DNA from: Euonymus europaeus
Lineage: Eukaryota > Streptophyta > Magnoliopsida > Celastrales > Celastraceae
Direction of reading: 5' to 3'
Assembly: GCA_963580455.1 (NCBI GenBank)
Contig: OY756968.1
Coordinates: forward strand, 3,261,544 to 3,325,543
Length of the DNA stretch: 64,000 bases
Shown: positions 9,721-21,597 of the stretch, piece by piece
How the letters are laid out: each line of letters starts with the position of its first letter
Position numbering within the stretch: position 1 is the stretch's first letter
Program-made: the position numbers and the translations under genes
The notes under the pieces: model-generated
The model's database searches: none
Seen by the model: only the letters and a program-made list of their open reading frames with translations
Told to the model about the DNA's origin: nothing

Positions 9721-12267
9721 TATATATGGTACATAACGCCAACCAAGTAGAAAGAACCAAGTCTTGCTTTGGGCACGGTGGGTCATGATATATTCAAGAC
9801 CGGACAGTCATCTTGACCAGCACAAGCAAAGAAAGTATAAATAAGACGAAGAGGTAAAAGTAGGTAGCCAGGAATCAATAAATGAGGTTCATGGGAGTAG
9901 TAGCAAAAGCACTAGTAGTGGGCACAGTTTGAGTACCAAGTACAACTAGTGTATGTGACACATCGAGAGGGGCGGCCATGAAGTCTCATATGGGTCTCTG
10001 TTACATTTTCCGAGTTTCCTTTCTCGTATAAGAAGAAACAAAATGGCAATCTTTGCCTTTATCTTTCTCTCCTTCATGTCATAAATGTACCCCACACTTA
10101 CAAACCCTCTATGCGTTTCACTACAGTTTTTTCTCTACTTTTCTTGGCTCATGTCATTCAAGATATATATGTTAGGGAATCTAATGCCCACTTCAAACCA
10201 AACACATACTTACACGCCCGTTGGATATCAGTTCATATAGTCTCATGATATAGTCTCATGATAATTTCAAACTAATTTAACTTTGGAACATCACATTTGA
10301 AATTTTAAACAAATTTCAGAGTTGATAATTTTTTTTATCAAGAATGACAACATACAAGTTTATTTTTTGAATATCTAATATGGATCTAAATTCTGCAGGT
10401 TAAATCTCGCAAGTGTAAATAAATTTTTTAGATGATAACATGTTGAGTTAGGCGAAAGTTCAGTGCGTGATCACTATAAATGAAACTCTAAGACATCTCA
10501 AATCTATACAATTTGAATCTAAAGAGATTCACCCACTAAGTTATCTCTCGAATTAGTTTCTTACATTGATAAAAGAATTAATATGATATTTCAAGACTAC
10601 ATATTTTTCCATGATACAAACACTATAATAAATTCAGTTCCTTATTTTAGGGGAGTACATTTAAGACCAAAGCCAAATCTAGTACTACTTTTTTCGACAG
10701 ACTGCCAGAGCCTCAGAGAGTCTGTGTCGAGGCTTTGAAATTAAGAATTCTTGATTGATGTGATGGTTGGGACAATCTATCAAACGATCTATCTTAGAGT
10801 CTTTTGGGTTATGTGGATGGTCCACCAACCATTTTGTTATGGTCCCATTTGTTGATGTAGCACTAGTCCTCCCGATGCCCGATGGCATATATACAACTGA
10901 ATATCTGGTAAGCAGTGTTGCAGTAATTTGGTAAGCTATATTGAGGGAGAGCACATGCATATTTCTTGATCGATCGAGTTTTTTTCTCAGTCCATTGATG
11001 CTGCTCTATCATATTTTTTCACTCACTTTTTCATACAAGGACAGTAGAGAGTTTTCACATTTATGTACTGTGATAGACTGATAGTGCTTGTGCTTGCATA
11101 TAAGAATTGAAAGATTTATGAGACACAATCATGTTATCCTACTATAGGGACATTATTCTCGTATGTGTGTTGGTGCTTAACCTAGTCTTGAATTCACATG
11201 CTTGCTCTTCAAACCACCTCAATTTTTCTAAAAAAAATAATGTATCCTCAAATAACATTTGGTTTATCATTTTAGAAAATACGAGAAATATTATGAAATC
11301 ACTTAAACATATATAAGAAATGGAGAGAACACAAAACAAACCAAACGGACAAATTTTAGGTTTTTGGGTCTATCCATATACATTAATTAATCCTTATATA
11401 ATTAACTAAAATTTTTAGTTTTCACTCTCAAATATTTAAATAGTAGAAGGAATTACAATTTGCAAGCTTTTTAGTGCAACATCATGCTTTTAATTCTTCT
11501 TAAATGCATGCTTTCTCGAAAAAAAATATGGATAAGTCCCACTGTATCAATGATATGCATGGAGAGTGAACAATTCATTATTCATCTAAAGAACTTGACT
11601 AGTTTTTTTTTTTATATCAAGGAGGGGAATACCCAACATAAACATTGAGGCCCAATGGCCCGATGAACTACATAAAGGGAGGTACCTTTACAACTCTCAC
11701 CATAATTGTGATAAATCTCACTCAAATTGGTAGAAGGGGAGACTCGAAGACAAGACCTTCCACTCCCTACACAGTAAGAAGACCAACCAGGCTACCACCT
11801 GTTGGTATCAACTTGACTAGTTTAATTTACAGCAAGTAGCATGCTATATCTTGATGATAAAAAAAGTGGGGTGTGAGAGGTTCACGCCTTCCAATCTAGT
11901 TAACACTTCCTCCATGTCTACATGCTTAATAATACATCTCTATCACTATCACAATTGGCTGGAGAGAGAGAAGATCAGAGCCCAAAAGAGAGAAGGTCAG
12001 GCAGAGTGAAGTCGATCAGCAGCTCGGAAATCGAGTGTTTCTAGCGAAATAGAGAGGAGAGTGTGGGTTTGGAACGCCATTCTATGCTTCTTTTTCCTCC
12101 ATCGATCTATATCTCCTCATTTGCCGCTTCCCTGTCTCCTTCATCGCCAAACGCTAATTAAAGAATCACACAACACAAAACAAACCACAAATTTAGTACT
12201 TATTTGCCTCTCTCCAACACTTATCTTCTCCACCAAATCCCAAATCATCACCACGTCCACCACCACC
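9721..12267. other. Intergenic DNA upstream of the WIP gene
   Basis: AT-rich spacer. The recognisable insertion is a SINE at 11606-11809. A GAGA-rich stretch at 11961-12060 probably belongs to the promoter or 5' UTR of the WIP gene. No other gene was found. Confidence 0.55.
11606..11809 (-). mobile_element. tRNA-derived SINE, minus orientation
   Basis: The insertion is flanked by a 14-bp direct repeat AACTTGACTAGTTT (11592-11605 and 11810-11823). On the minus strand it begins with an A-box-like GGTGGTAGCCTGGTTGG and has a B-box-like TCTTCGAGTCTCC about 50 bases further on; its far end on the plus strand starts with T-rich sequence, the complement of an A-rich tail. Internal Pol III promoter boxes, length near 200 bp and a long target duplication are the SINE signature. 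I cannot name the family. Confidence 0.75.
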
Positions 12268-13230
12268 ATGCAAGCTCCCCTCTTCACCTACACATCCTCC
12301 ACTGATTATGACCAAGAAAATGAAGATTCCATTATTCTATCTCTTGGTCTTCCTGGTCAACACAAACCCCATTTTTCTCCTCCGAATCAAAAGCATATTC
12401 ATAACCCTAACGATGAAAACAGTGTGACAGTTGCTCTGACAATTGCTCCTCCCACAACAACAAGTTTCAACCCACACAACCTTGACGACATTAATGATGG
12501 TTCTGATGAGCTCGCAAAAGGAGTGCACTACTGGATTCCCACTCCCTCACAAATCCTTGTTGGTCCAACACAGTTCTCTTGCACTGTCTGCTACAAAAGA
12601 TTCAACCGTTACAACAACATGCAGGTTAATTCTTACACTGTACTTATATATTATTAATTATCAATTTTGAAGAATAAAAAATAGAATCTTGCACCTCAAA
12701 ATTGTATTAAAAAATGCCACATTTGGTTTTTTTCTTCGTGTGACTAGATGCACATGTGGTGTCATGGATCGCAGTATCGAAAGGGTCCGGAGTCACTAAG
12801 AGGGACAAAGCCATCGTCATCGATGCTAAGACTGCCCTGTTATTGTTGTGCTGAGGGATGCAAGAACAACATTGACCATCCAAGATCAAGGCCATTGAAG
12901 GATTTCAGGACTCTCCAAACACATTACAAGCGAAAGCACGGAGCCAAGCCATTTGGGTGTAGGAAATGTCGCAAACATTTTGCTGTTAGAGGGGATTGGA
13001 GGACACATGAAAAGAATTGCGGGAAGCTTTGGTTTTGCATATGCGGATCTGATTTCAAGCACAAGAGGTCTTTGAAAGATCATGTCCGTTCATTTGGAGA
13101 TCGTCATGCTCCTCATAGTTTGGAGAATAATTGTGAGGTTGGAGATGAGTATGAAGAGGAAGAAGAAGAAGAGGAGGAGGTTTATAACGACATTCATCAC
13201 GAAGGTCATCATCCTGTTTTCTTTTATTAA
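12268..13230 (+). CDS. WIP-domain C2H2 zinc-finger transcription factor (TT1/NTT/WIP family)
   Basis: Plant transcription factor family governing seed coat, transmitting tract, vein and root cell fates. Exons 12268..12624 and 12748..13230 (CATGCAG|GTTAAT, GACTAG|ATGCAC) give 279 aa. The N-terminal half is variable but holds an LSLGL motif (residues 24-28) that fits the LxLxL EAR repressor pattern, and the family-specific [19 protein letters not shown] at 87-105. The zinc-finger block follows: C105/C108 with the His residues in exon 2, [64 protein letters not shown] and [20 protein letters not shown]. The intron splitting finger 1 is at the conserved position. The usual MHMWGHGS reads MHMWCHGS. 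The tail is strongly acidic ([10 protein letters not shown]). Which WIP subgroup it belongs to needs a tree. Confidence 0.95.
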
Positions 13231-14188
13231 GTAAATAATAAATTTGCAGTTTCCTGTTCAGCTGAACCAATGTGTAGTTTTATTTTTCTTTCCCATATCA
13301 GTTATTTAAATAATTAATCAATATTAGAGACTTTGAGTTGGTGCTAATGTTTTTGAATTGGCTACTTATGATTAGGATTTATGGTGCGAGTCTGCTAGAG
13401 AGAGTGATGGAGAGAGAGGATGAAGACAAAAAGGATAGTGAAAGCCAAAGGTTAAAGTACTTTTTTGTGATACTTGTTGTGACAATAAATGTGTGTGAGA
13501 AGAGAGAGGATGGTCACGTAAGTGAAAATCAGTATTAGTGATGGTGAAGATAAGAGCCAGACCTGCAGCATGTACAGTAGAGTCACAGATAACTACTGTT
13601 CATAAAGCTTTGTAGTTACTTTCACTTTTTTTATTTTTTTTGAGAGAGAGAGAGAACACTGAAAGCTTACTGCTTTTGGGGTTTCACCCGAAGAGGTTCC
13701 TTTTTGCCTTTTCAGAATAACTACAAACGGATCCAACGATACTGTTTCAGACCACCTGTTTATTGGATTGCATTTTTAAATCCCCCACACCTGAAAATAA
13801 TTCCACTCCTTTGTTCCACCATGCACACCTATCTATTAATTAATTGAATTATCATCTTCTCCTCTTTTAATTTCTTCTTCAACTTTTTCTGTATCTTTCT
13901 TTAATGCATGCGAGTGTAAACCCCATATTTCATGTTGAATTTAAATTTTAAACTCAACATGGAGTAGATATGATAATTCTAAATCGTTAGATATAAATTT
14001 ATATGTTTGATGTCTTTTTCGCAATGAATTTAAATTTTAAACAAAAAAAATACATAATTAGATTTGTTTGACAATCCACCACATTGATTCCTAGGCACCC
14101 TCTCATATGTATACTATCGTAGTTATAATTTTATTAAAAGTAAAAATATATATTGACCATCAAACTAGCTATGGATGAGTTCTCGTGC

Positions 14189-14213
14189 TCTACTGTAGTT
14201 TTTCTACAGTAGA
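14189..14213. repeat. Perfect 10-bp hairpin
   Basis: TCTACTGTAG, a TTTTT loop and CTACAGTAGA form an exact inverted repeat. A further ACTGTAGA occurs at about 14517-14524. Too short for a miRNA precursor; its role is unknown. Confidence 0.8.
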
Positions 14214-14893
14214 CCGATTGTAGATCATTTTTAGGTTCAAAAAAATCATTTAATTTTTTTGAAAAAAATTGTATGTATTTGATTGATTTTACGAATAGAA
14301 CTATAGAAACAAAAAAAAATGCAACACAAAAAATGTATGAAATATCTTTTGATTTATATATGACGGTAAAAAATTATCATATATTTTTCACGTTGTATTT
14401 GATTTTTATTTCAAATAAAAAAATATGTTATTAAATTCTCAAAATCGAACACTACACAAATATAATTTTTAAAATAAAAAAAAATTGATGCTTAAAAGTG
14501 ATGTAGTGGGGGCTCCACTGTAGATTGGATTCCCTTCCGGGCACCCCGATTTTGCCCGCAGCCAAATAGCCGATGCCTGTACACAAAAAATTAATGATCA
14601 AAGTTCTTCTCAATTTTAATAATTTATCATATTAACATACTGGTTTCTGTAAGAAAATCTCTCCTTCCTCTAGTTTTTTGTAATATGTCAGTGTTTTTTA
14701 TAATTGCAGAGTTTAATCACATCCGTTCGATTGGATCATTTGATGTTTGTCTATGATCTGGCCCCTGGGACCCACATAAATTCTTGAATTCACATAAAGC
14801 CGCGAAGAAAACTTCAGACTTTGCAATTGTAACCTGATAAAAAAAAAATTATTAATTTTTTTGCTGCAGGACTCTCGCAAGTAACATCCTATT

Positions 14894-14959
14894 GTTTGAC
14901 ATGTCAAACGTCTGTGCTTAAAAAAACGAATACTGGGCCAGATTGAGACTGGCCCAGTA
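14894..14959. repeat. 16-bp palindrome followed by an 11-bp inverted repeat
   Basis: GTTTGACATGTCAAAC (14894-14909) is a perfect palindrome holding two head-to-head TTGAC W-box cores. It is followed by TACTGGGCCAG, a 7-base loop and CTGGCCCAGTA (14931-14959), which includes two TGGGCC site-II-like cores. Both lie a few hundred bases beyond the 3' end of AOC. Confidence 0.75.
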
Positions 14960-15306
14960 CGGGCTTCCACAATACAGCTTAAACATTATTATTCTTTTGT
15001 TTGCAGAGACATTGGGCCTGGGCCTGGGCCTCGCTTCCAAAATACCATTAAAAAGGGGAAAAAAAAAAGAAAAAAAAAGTAACACTGTAGCACAAAGCCA
15101 TAAGCACATCAGATATTTATAGAGCCACAGAGCTAGTGATCAGTTCATTTATAATTTATTCACATCAACTGAATCCGCAATTATATGATCTCAGTCTCTC
15201 AGATTATTGAATTTGAACATTAACAAGCTTAATACTCTAATGCACAAAAAAAAAAAAAAAAACTTCAGCTAATTCACACACTGAAATGAGAGACGCAGCC
15301 AAACAG

Positions 15307-16149
15307 TTAATCGGTGAAGTTGGGGATACATCCGTGAGGCTCCAGTGCCTTCGCAGCAGGCAATGGCTCGATGGTTGGTGATGGAGGAACCGGTGTCCAC
15401 AGAAGATCGGCCGGCAAATCAGGTATTCCCTTCAAATAGAAAGTGTAAAACAGCTTAACAGGAAACACGAGCGGTTGCAGTTTGACTTGTCCGTACACCC
15501 CTTCGAAAATCCCCGTTCCTCCGGTGACGCTCAGAAAGGCGTCCTGGTGTGTCAGATACGATCCCTGCACCGAGATCTGGCCATAATCGCCGAAGTAGAA
15601 GCTGTAGATGGCCTCGTAACGGTCCCCCTCTTTCCCCGGCAAGGGCTGGATCAAGACGCAGAGACCTGCGGTTATGCCTAGCCTCTTCTTCAAATCTCCG
15701 CTGTAGAGCTTGTTAGTGAAAGGCACAAGGTCGCCGAGCGAGTTGACTGGTTTTTGACTCAGTTTGAGAACAACTGGACTTGATCGGTCTCGCTCGTTGA
15801 TCTCGTACACGGTTAGTTCCTGAATGTTCGCTGTTTGAACGATAAGATTCCCAAATCAGAACAAATTTAAAAACTATAAATAATTATTAATCGGTTATAA
15901 GTTCTTACTCGGCCTTGGCGATTCTTGATGAGATTTAGCTTTGTTGAAGAAGAATCCGGTTGTAGCTTTGCTCTTTGTCCTACTTCCGGCGGAGAAATTT
16001 TGATTGATTGATGATAAATTCATTGGTTGGTTTGCGAAGGCCTGTGAGTTAGTAAACCCCAATAGGTTCCATGATTGAGATGATGAGATGGATGTTTTGT
16101 TGGAGAGCTTGAGAGACGAAAGTAGCTTGAGAGAGCTGATCGACGCCAT
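15307..16149 (-). CDS. AOC: Allene oxide cyclase, chloroplastic
   Basis: Converts the unstable allene oxide 12,13-EOT to cis-(+)-OPDA in the plastid, the stereo-setting step of jasmonate synthesis. Exons 15909..16149 and 15307..15830 (CCGA|GTAAGA, AAACAG|CGAAC, phase 1) give 254 aa, the usual precursor length. Residues 1 to about 75 are Ser/Thr/Asn-rich without acidic residues, a plastid transit peptide. The mature part starts near [20 protein letters not shown] and continues with [61 protein letters not shown] and [20 protein letters not shown]. The Glu and Asn of YEINE, the Asn of FTNK and the Cys of GLCV, reported as active-site residues in Arabidopsis AOC2, are all present. The start gives [10 protein letters not shown]; an upstream in-frame ATG-like codon lacks a transit-type sequence. 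Confidence 0.97.
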
Positions 16150-16422
16150 TGATGATGATGGTGGTGGAGAAGAGAAGTATGTGAGGGCTGGAAGCAATAA
16201 CGGAGAAGTTAAATAGACGGAATTTTCTAAAAAGGGATGTGGGATGCTATGAGTAGATGATGTGTTGACTGTTGAGGAGGCAAGAAACTATTGGTGCGTG
16301 GATATATAGCAAGGTTAATTCTGTCTTAACATCACGGCCAAAGAGCTCGAGAGAGGAAACTCCTTTTATTTTAAGGAAAAGTAATCATGTACAAAAATTA
16401 ATTAATCTTTTTGTAATGAAAA

Positions 16423-16428
16423 CACGTG
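16423..16428. promoter_or_regulatory. G-box upstream of AOC
   Basis: CACGTG lies 274 bases upstream of the AOC start codon. AOC genes are known to be jasmonate-inducible through MYC2-type bHLH factors that bind G-boxes. A TATA-like CTATTTAA (complement of 16208-16215) lies about 60 bases upstream of the start codon. Function here is inferred. Confidence 0.45.
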
Positions 16429-16498
16429 GGAATTTAATAATGTGGACGGTGAAGCGGTCGGAGAAAGAGATGAATTTTCCGATGTGAACCAAGTATTG

Positions 16499-16767
16499 CT
16501 CCCTCCCTTACTTAAAAATATTCAATTAATATTATTAAAATAATAAATTTAATTAATTATTTTTTAATATACTCTTCGATTATCTCACTCACATTTTATT
16601 ATTGCTATAATTTAATATCATTTGTTAATATAGATGAACAATAAATAAGAGTACAATAGTAAACTTTACTAATGATTTTTTTTTCACATATTCTCAATGA
16701 AGAAGCTAGTTATAATTTGAGAGAAATCAAAATAGAAATATATTCTATCAAATAGGGACGAAGAGAG
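16499..16767. mobile_element. Stowaway-like MITE (diverged)
   Basis: The left end reads CTCCCTCCCTTAC and the right end GGGACGAAGAGAG followed by TA, close to the Stowaway CTCCCTCCGTCCC ends. About 269 bp and AT-rich, with no coding capacity. It lies upstream of AOC. Confidence 0.6.
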
Positions 16768-17109
16768 TAAAATAGTGATACATACTAGGAAATATGTTTG
16801 ATGGAGCGTTGGTACAGTTTATATTTTGTCATATATACTTAGACATAGGAATGACAACGGATTGAATTTGGATTGAATTTCTAAAAATTCATATTGAATC
16901 CTAAATAAAAACAATATATTCATATTCATATACCACGGATAAAGAAATTTAAATCAATATCATATTTATCGGATTTCAAATATTATTCATGTATATCGGA
17001 TTTATCCATGCGACACTTATTTTGTTAGCTTATGACACCAATTAAAACTTTATGATTCATAAATCCAGGAACATAAACTAAAGTATAATGCACAAATAAC
17101 CTCAAATAT

Positions 17110-18110
17110 CATCCAACAACATTAGGGTCTATGGTGTTAGATTAGAGTTTTCAATGTTATAGTTAAAGTTGACAGTGTTAGGTATTAGCATTTGTGATGT
17201 TAGGTTAGGTTTATACTTAACAATGTTAGGGTTAGGGTTTATAGTGTTTGATTAGGATTTCCAGTGTTAGAATTAAAGTTTATAATATTAGCAATCAGAA
17301 TTTGTGGTGTTAGGTAGGGCTGGGACTGGGTCGATTTTATCGATCCTTATCGGCCAACCGACCCCTTATCGGCCCGACATCGGACCCATAAGTGTTGGCT
17401 GATAATAATTACTGACCCACCAAAGTTGGGTCAGTTGATGATTTTGATTCATGCAAATTATTATCGGCCAACCGACTATTTTCAAGAGAAAAAAAAAAGG
17501 TAAAACAGTTACAGCCCAATAAGATAAATAGATGATAAGCCAAATATAGTAATATATATTATTGATTTATTGTTATTGTCTTTGCTAATTTCATAACTAA
17601 TTGTTAGAACATGTTATGAACTTATGATGTCAAATTTAATGGAGATATGTATTATAAATTTATAATCAATTAATGATTTTGATCTTGTTTGTAATTTAGA
17701 ACATGTTTTGATGCTTGATTAAGTTTTTAAACAATGAAAAAAATATTTTGTGATTTTTTTATTGGCCGATAATATTACCAACCCGACAAATTCGGGTCGA
17801 TAATATTACCATCCCGACAAAGTTGGGCCGGTAATGGTTGCCAACATTTGGCAATGTCGGATGGCCCGGCCCGACTCGACCTAGTCCCAGGCCTAGTGTT
17901 AGGATAGGGTTGAGGACTTAGGGTTTGTGCTGTTATAGGTTTAGAGTTTACAGTGTTAAGGGGTTATGATTTGCAGTGTTAACATGTTACATTAGGGTTT
18001 ATAAATTATAATTAATACTAGATTTATAATTTATAATGTTATTTTTAGGTTTAGGATTTACAATGTTAGGGTTTACATTATTGTGTTTTTAATATTCATT
18101 ACTAAAATTT
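17110..18110 (+). repeat. Degenerate telomere-like repeat region, split by a hAT insertion
   Basis: Repeated variants of TTAGGGTTTATAGTGTTAG occur from about 17110 to 17314 and again from 17896 to about 18110. They resemble diverged interstitial plant telomere repeat (TTTAGGG) mixed with GTGTTAGG units. The two parts are separated by the 581-bp element at 17315-17895. Confidence 0.6.
17315..17895. mobile_element. Non-autonomous hAT element
   Basis: The ends are TAGGGCTGGGACTGGGTCGA and the inverse of TCGACCTAGTCCCAGGCCTA, an imperfect inverted pair of about 20 bp. The 8-bp sequence GTGTTAGG flanks both sides (17307-17314 and 17896-17903). The 8-bp target duplication is the hAT hallmark. At 581 bp with no coding frame it is a MITE-like derivative. 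The interior is rich in short ATCGGCC / CCCGAC motifs near both ends. Confidence 0.8.
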
Positions 18111-18791
18111 ACTAATTAGGGTTTTAAAAATATTAGTCAATTGAATATTTGAATTAGTAATATGAGATCATATCACATTATATAGTGTTATTACAAATTA
18201 AAATTAATTCATATTACATAAAAAAAATATGCTTATGTTGACAATTATAATGTATATAAAAATGTTAATGATATTAATTGTCAATTACATATTGTATAAA
18301 TCGGACTCTCTCTCTAATTCTCATCTCTCTCGCCTCTCTCTTAAAACAAAGTTACACATCTCCTTTGCAGAGGAGAATGAGGGAGGCTTTTGCCTTCTTT
18401 CCTCCTACTCAAACATTTTCTTTTATGCTTGTTTTTTTGTTTTTTTCCCTTTCAATAAATTCATAGCTTGAGATGATATGGTTGATGGTTCGTGTATATC
18501 TGTTATATTATTGGAGGGAAGTTGTTTCTTGGTGGTGGTTAGAGGTCTTATGGCCTTAGAACTGGCTTTGGATGAACCTTATGAACCCGATATAGTATTT
18601 ATAGGTGTCCATCTTCAAATTTGCAGTGATAATAACAGACCTTTCCAGATCTAGCCCCTTTGGGGTGTTCTCTACCATTGTTGAGCTGATTTTCTTCAAG
18701 TTTTTAGTTTTTTACATGTTCTTTTGGTTGATATTCTCTCTTGCGTGAGTAGTTAGTTTATCCCCATCTAGTGAGTTTTTCTCTCCATTTA

Positions 18792-19167
18792 GCACATGTA
18801 ATGGTAGGGGACATCCCCTCCCCATTAAAATTAAAATTGGATCCCACATTTATTACACAAAAAGTCAAGTCACTTATTAATTTACATCACGAAAACATGT
18901 TCATCAATATAACCACATCAACAAAACATAAATTCTTATATAATTTTTCATTTTTCTATTAGCAAGGTCATCACTATTTCATTATCTCATTCATTTCTCA
19001 ACAAAATTACACCAAAATCAACACTGGGTCCACCTCTTTTACAAAAAGTCAAATCACATATTTAGCCATATCAGTAAAACACACCTCCCAATACAGGCAC
19101 ATCAACAAAAACACACATTCTCTTACACTATCCCATCCCCAACAAAAATGCACCATTGCATGTGTTC
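18792..19167. mobile_element. Tourist-like (PIF/Harbinger-type) MITE, copy 1
   Basis: The left end is GCACATGTAATGG and the right end CCATTGCATGTGTTC, flanked by TTA on both sides (18789-18791, 19168-19170). The interior shares CACATCAACAAAA and CAATACA motifs with the copies at 36.5, 48.9 and 60.6 kb. 376 bp, non-coding. Confidence 0.65.
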
Positions 19168-19262
19168 TTAGTGGAGTTATTCCTTCTCCGAGAACTTTTA
19201 GTGCTTTAGGAGTCTTCTAATGAAATTTTTATTTCTCTAAAAAAAACATAATTGTCTATTGA

Positions 19263-19265
<3 letters not shown>

Positions 19266-19329
<64 letters not shown>
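19266..19329. repeat. (TA)n microsatellite
   Basis: An uninterrupted TA dinucleotide run of about 64 bases. Other shorter dinucleotide runs occur at 19888-19913 (CA then TA) and 36342-36374 (TA then TG). Confidence 0.95.
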
Positions 19330-19330
<1 letters not shown>

Positions 19331-21597
19331 ATTGTGTGTGTCAGATAGAATCTAATCGAATTAGATATCCGCAAGTTCAGATCGAATCAAATACAGGTTT
19401 CAGATTGAATATGCCTAAATTCATATTCATTCAAAATATTCAGATTTTATAAATATTTATTACTCAATCAACGAATTTTTCTACTGTTTGATTAGATCGG
19501 ATAAAAAATTTACAGATACGGACACATTTGTCATCTCTATTTAGACATTATTCTATACATTTGCTTATACTACTATCTAAGACAATATTCTCTACCGCAT
19601 ATATGTTAACATTTATGGTTGGATAGCCATAGCAGCCCTACGTGGCTTCGATTGGAGATTCACGATGACACAATTTACAAGATCAAAAACGTGCTTGACG
19701 TCGACGAGTCTAGTAGTATTGGTTGGAATTGAGATGAGTCAAATTTGTTTCAACTTGTGTTGTAGTCTGTCAAACAGTTAAAAATTCCATTAAAAGCCTG
19801 TTGTTTATCAGTTTATGCATCTTAATTATGCTTATTTTACTCTCTCATATCTGATTTGTAGCACGTGAAAAAATAAATGATCTGCACACACACACACACA
19901 TATATATATATATGCATTAAAAAATATAACAACAATACAGATCCAGCTCACAACCTTAGACAATCCAAAAAGAACTGTGAGAAAAATATGACAGCCACCA
20001 AAGTTTGACGATGATGGAATCCACCAGCAGACATAAGGAAAAGTCGAGGAGAGTTGTAATCACTAATCAGCAGAATCTGGACTTTCACATGGTGGATCAC
20101 GATAAGTAAAATAAAGGCAATTAAAAAACTATGGGACAAATGTTCCCATCTAAGTTAATAAAGAACAAGTGATCATAAAATAAAGTTAAAACAAGATCAA
20201 ATTATTTTACTAATTTCAAAAATCTTGTCTGCATCTATACTCCCACGGAGAGTTCTCAATTCCATACTGCATGTGACAGACAAGGCAACAAGTTGTTGAG
20301 GAATCAAATACTCATCCCATTTTAATTGTACTTTATTCTTTCTTCGAATGTCCCAAAATGTATGCCTATTTTAATGAATGAAAGCTATTTTTTCCTATTT
20401 TTTATCATTTACCCTTAACTTGAAAAACTCAACAACTAACTCAATAAGCATGCAAATTAATTAATCTTTTATGGTGACAAAGTATTTGTAATTATAGATA
20501 AAGGTATAAACGTCAAATTAAAAGAAAATTAAATATTTTCTTAAACTGTGTGAAAAATAAAGAGGACAATTAAAATGGAACAGAGAGAGTAACAAACTAG
20601 ATCAGGATTACCAATAAAAAAAGTTTATTATCCAAATCGTTTTTATTATCAATCAGTCTTTTCCTATTGTAATTGCCCATCGGGCCTCCTTATTTCTTTT
20701 GGTATTCCCTCCTTAGTATAAAATAATTATAAGGCCTCATTAATTTGGTAGAAATACAATGAACGGCTGTCATCAATCCACAGATGTTCAATAAACTAAC
20801 TCGGCTGTGGAACGAACAAATTCACATCATAGAATGACACTCTACCTTTCATGATCGACGTTCCTAACGTGTGTAATTAAACTTCCGTGAATTCATTAAA
20901 CGGTATGATTTAAACATATACGGTGCAACCACCACCACAGCATCCTCGCCCTTCCGGGCAACACCAATGGTATCGATATGTTGAGCTAGCAAATCCATAT
21001 TTGTGTCTCATTTGTATTATATAAAATTCAAACCACACACATCTTTTAATACAATTATATTAATAAAATATGTTTTTAAATGCGGTCACATTAGCAAAAC
21101 ATAAATTTTTAAACATTTTATTCTCCCAATTTTAATCAAGCCAACCATTTTATCATCCTCTATACTATCTCTATCAAATTTACACCAAAATTAAGACTAG
21201 GTCCCAATTTTATTAAAAAAAATAAAACATATATCATCATATATATCACCAAAATAAATCTCAATACAGTAATATTAATAAAACATATATTTCAATCCAA
21301 CAACAATATTAAAAATATAAAATTTTCAACTATTTATTGGTGAACCACCACCATCGTGGTGCTCTCACCTATTCAGCTTTAATTATCACTACTAGATCAA
21401 TCATCATTGAAATTGGACGCGCCTTCGTGCCAGCCTGGCAAAAACCAGCAATTTACGCTACTACCAAAAATAACAATCGTCACAAGCATCGCTCAATAAT
21501 ACTCGTGCTCCCTCCTCGGCGCTCTTATCTTCTTCTTCTTCTTCTTTAAGAATCAGGACTCTGGGACGCACAGAAAATCACGCTCTGCGCTTCAACT
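19330..21597. other. Intergenic DNA upstream of the GATL gene
   Basis: AT-rich, with one Stowaway MITE (20311-20589). A stretch at about 20990-21330 resembles the interior of the Tourist-like MITE family but has no clear ends. A short minus-strand frame near 19948-20139 may be an old gene fragment; it was not recognised. Confidence 0.5.
20311..20589. mobile_element. Stowaway MITE
   Basis: TA flanks both ends (20309-20310, 20590-20591). The ends are CTCATCCCATTTTAATTG and its imperfect inverse. The interior is clearly related to the copy at 53000-53264 (shared GTCCCAAAATG, CTTAACTTGAAAAACTCAA and TATAAACGTCAAATT blocks). Confidence 0.85.

Larger units (their letters stand above)
13231..15306. 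other. Spacer between the convergent WIP and AOC genes
   Basis: No gene seen. It contains GA repeats near 13645, a perfect hairpin at 14189-14213, a 16-bp palindrome at 14894-14909 and an 11-bp inverted repeat at 14931-14959. The rest is AT-rich. Confidence 0.55.

Noticed and set aside
12061..12267. In-frame extension of the WIP gene upstream of 12268
   Set aside because: It relies on a GTG start and the added sequence is Pro/His/Ser-rich without similarity; the ATG at 12268 in an ACCACC context gives a normal WIP N-terminus.
19948..20139. Minus-strand 63-aa frame
   Set aside because: It looks exon-like in composition but matches no family I know and has no splice partners.
20990..21335. 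Possible fifth Tourist-like MITE
   Set aside because: Interior motifs resemble the family but neither end nor a target duplication is recognisable.
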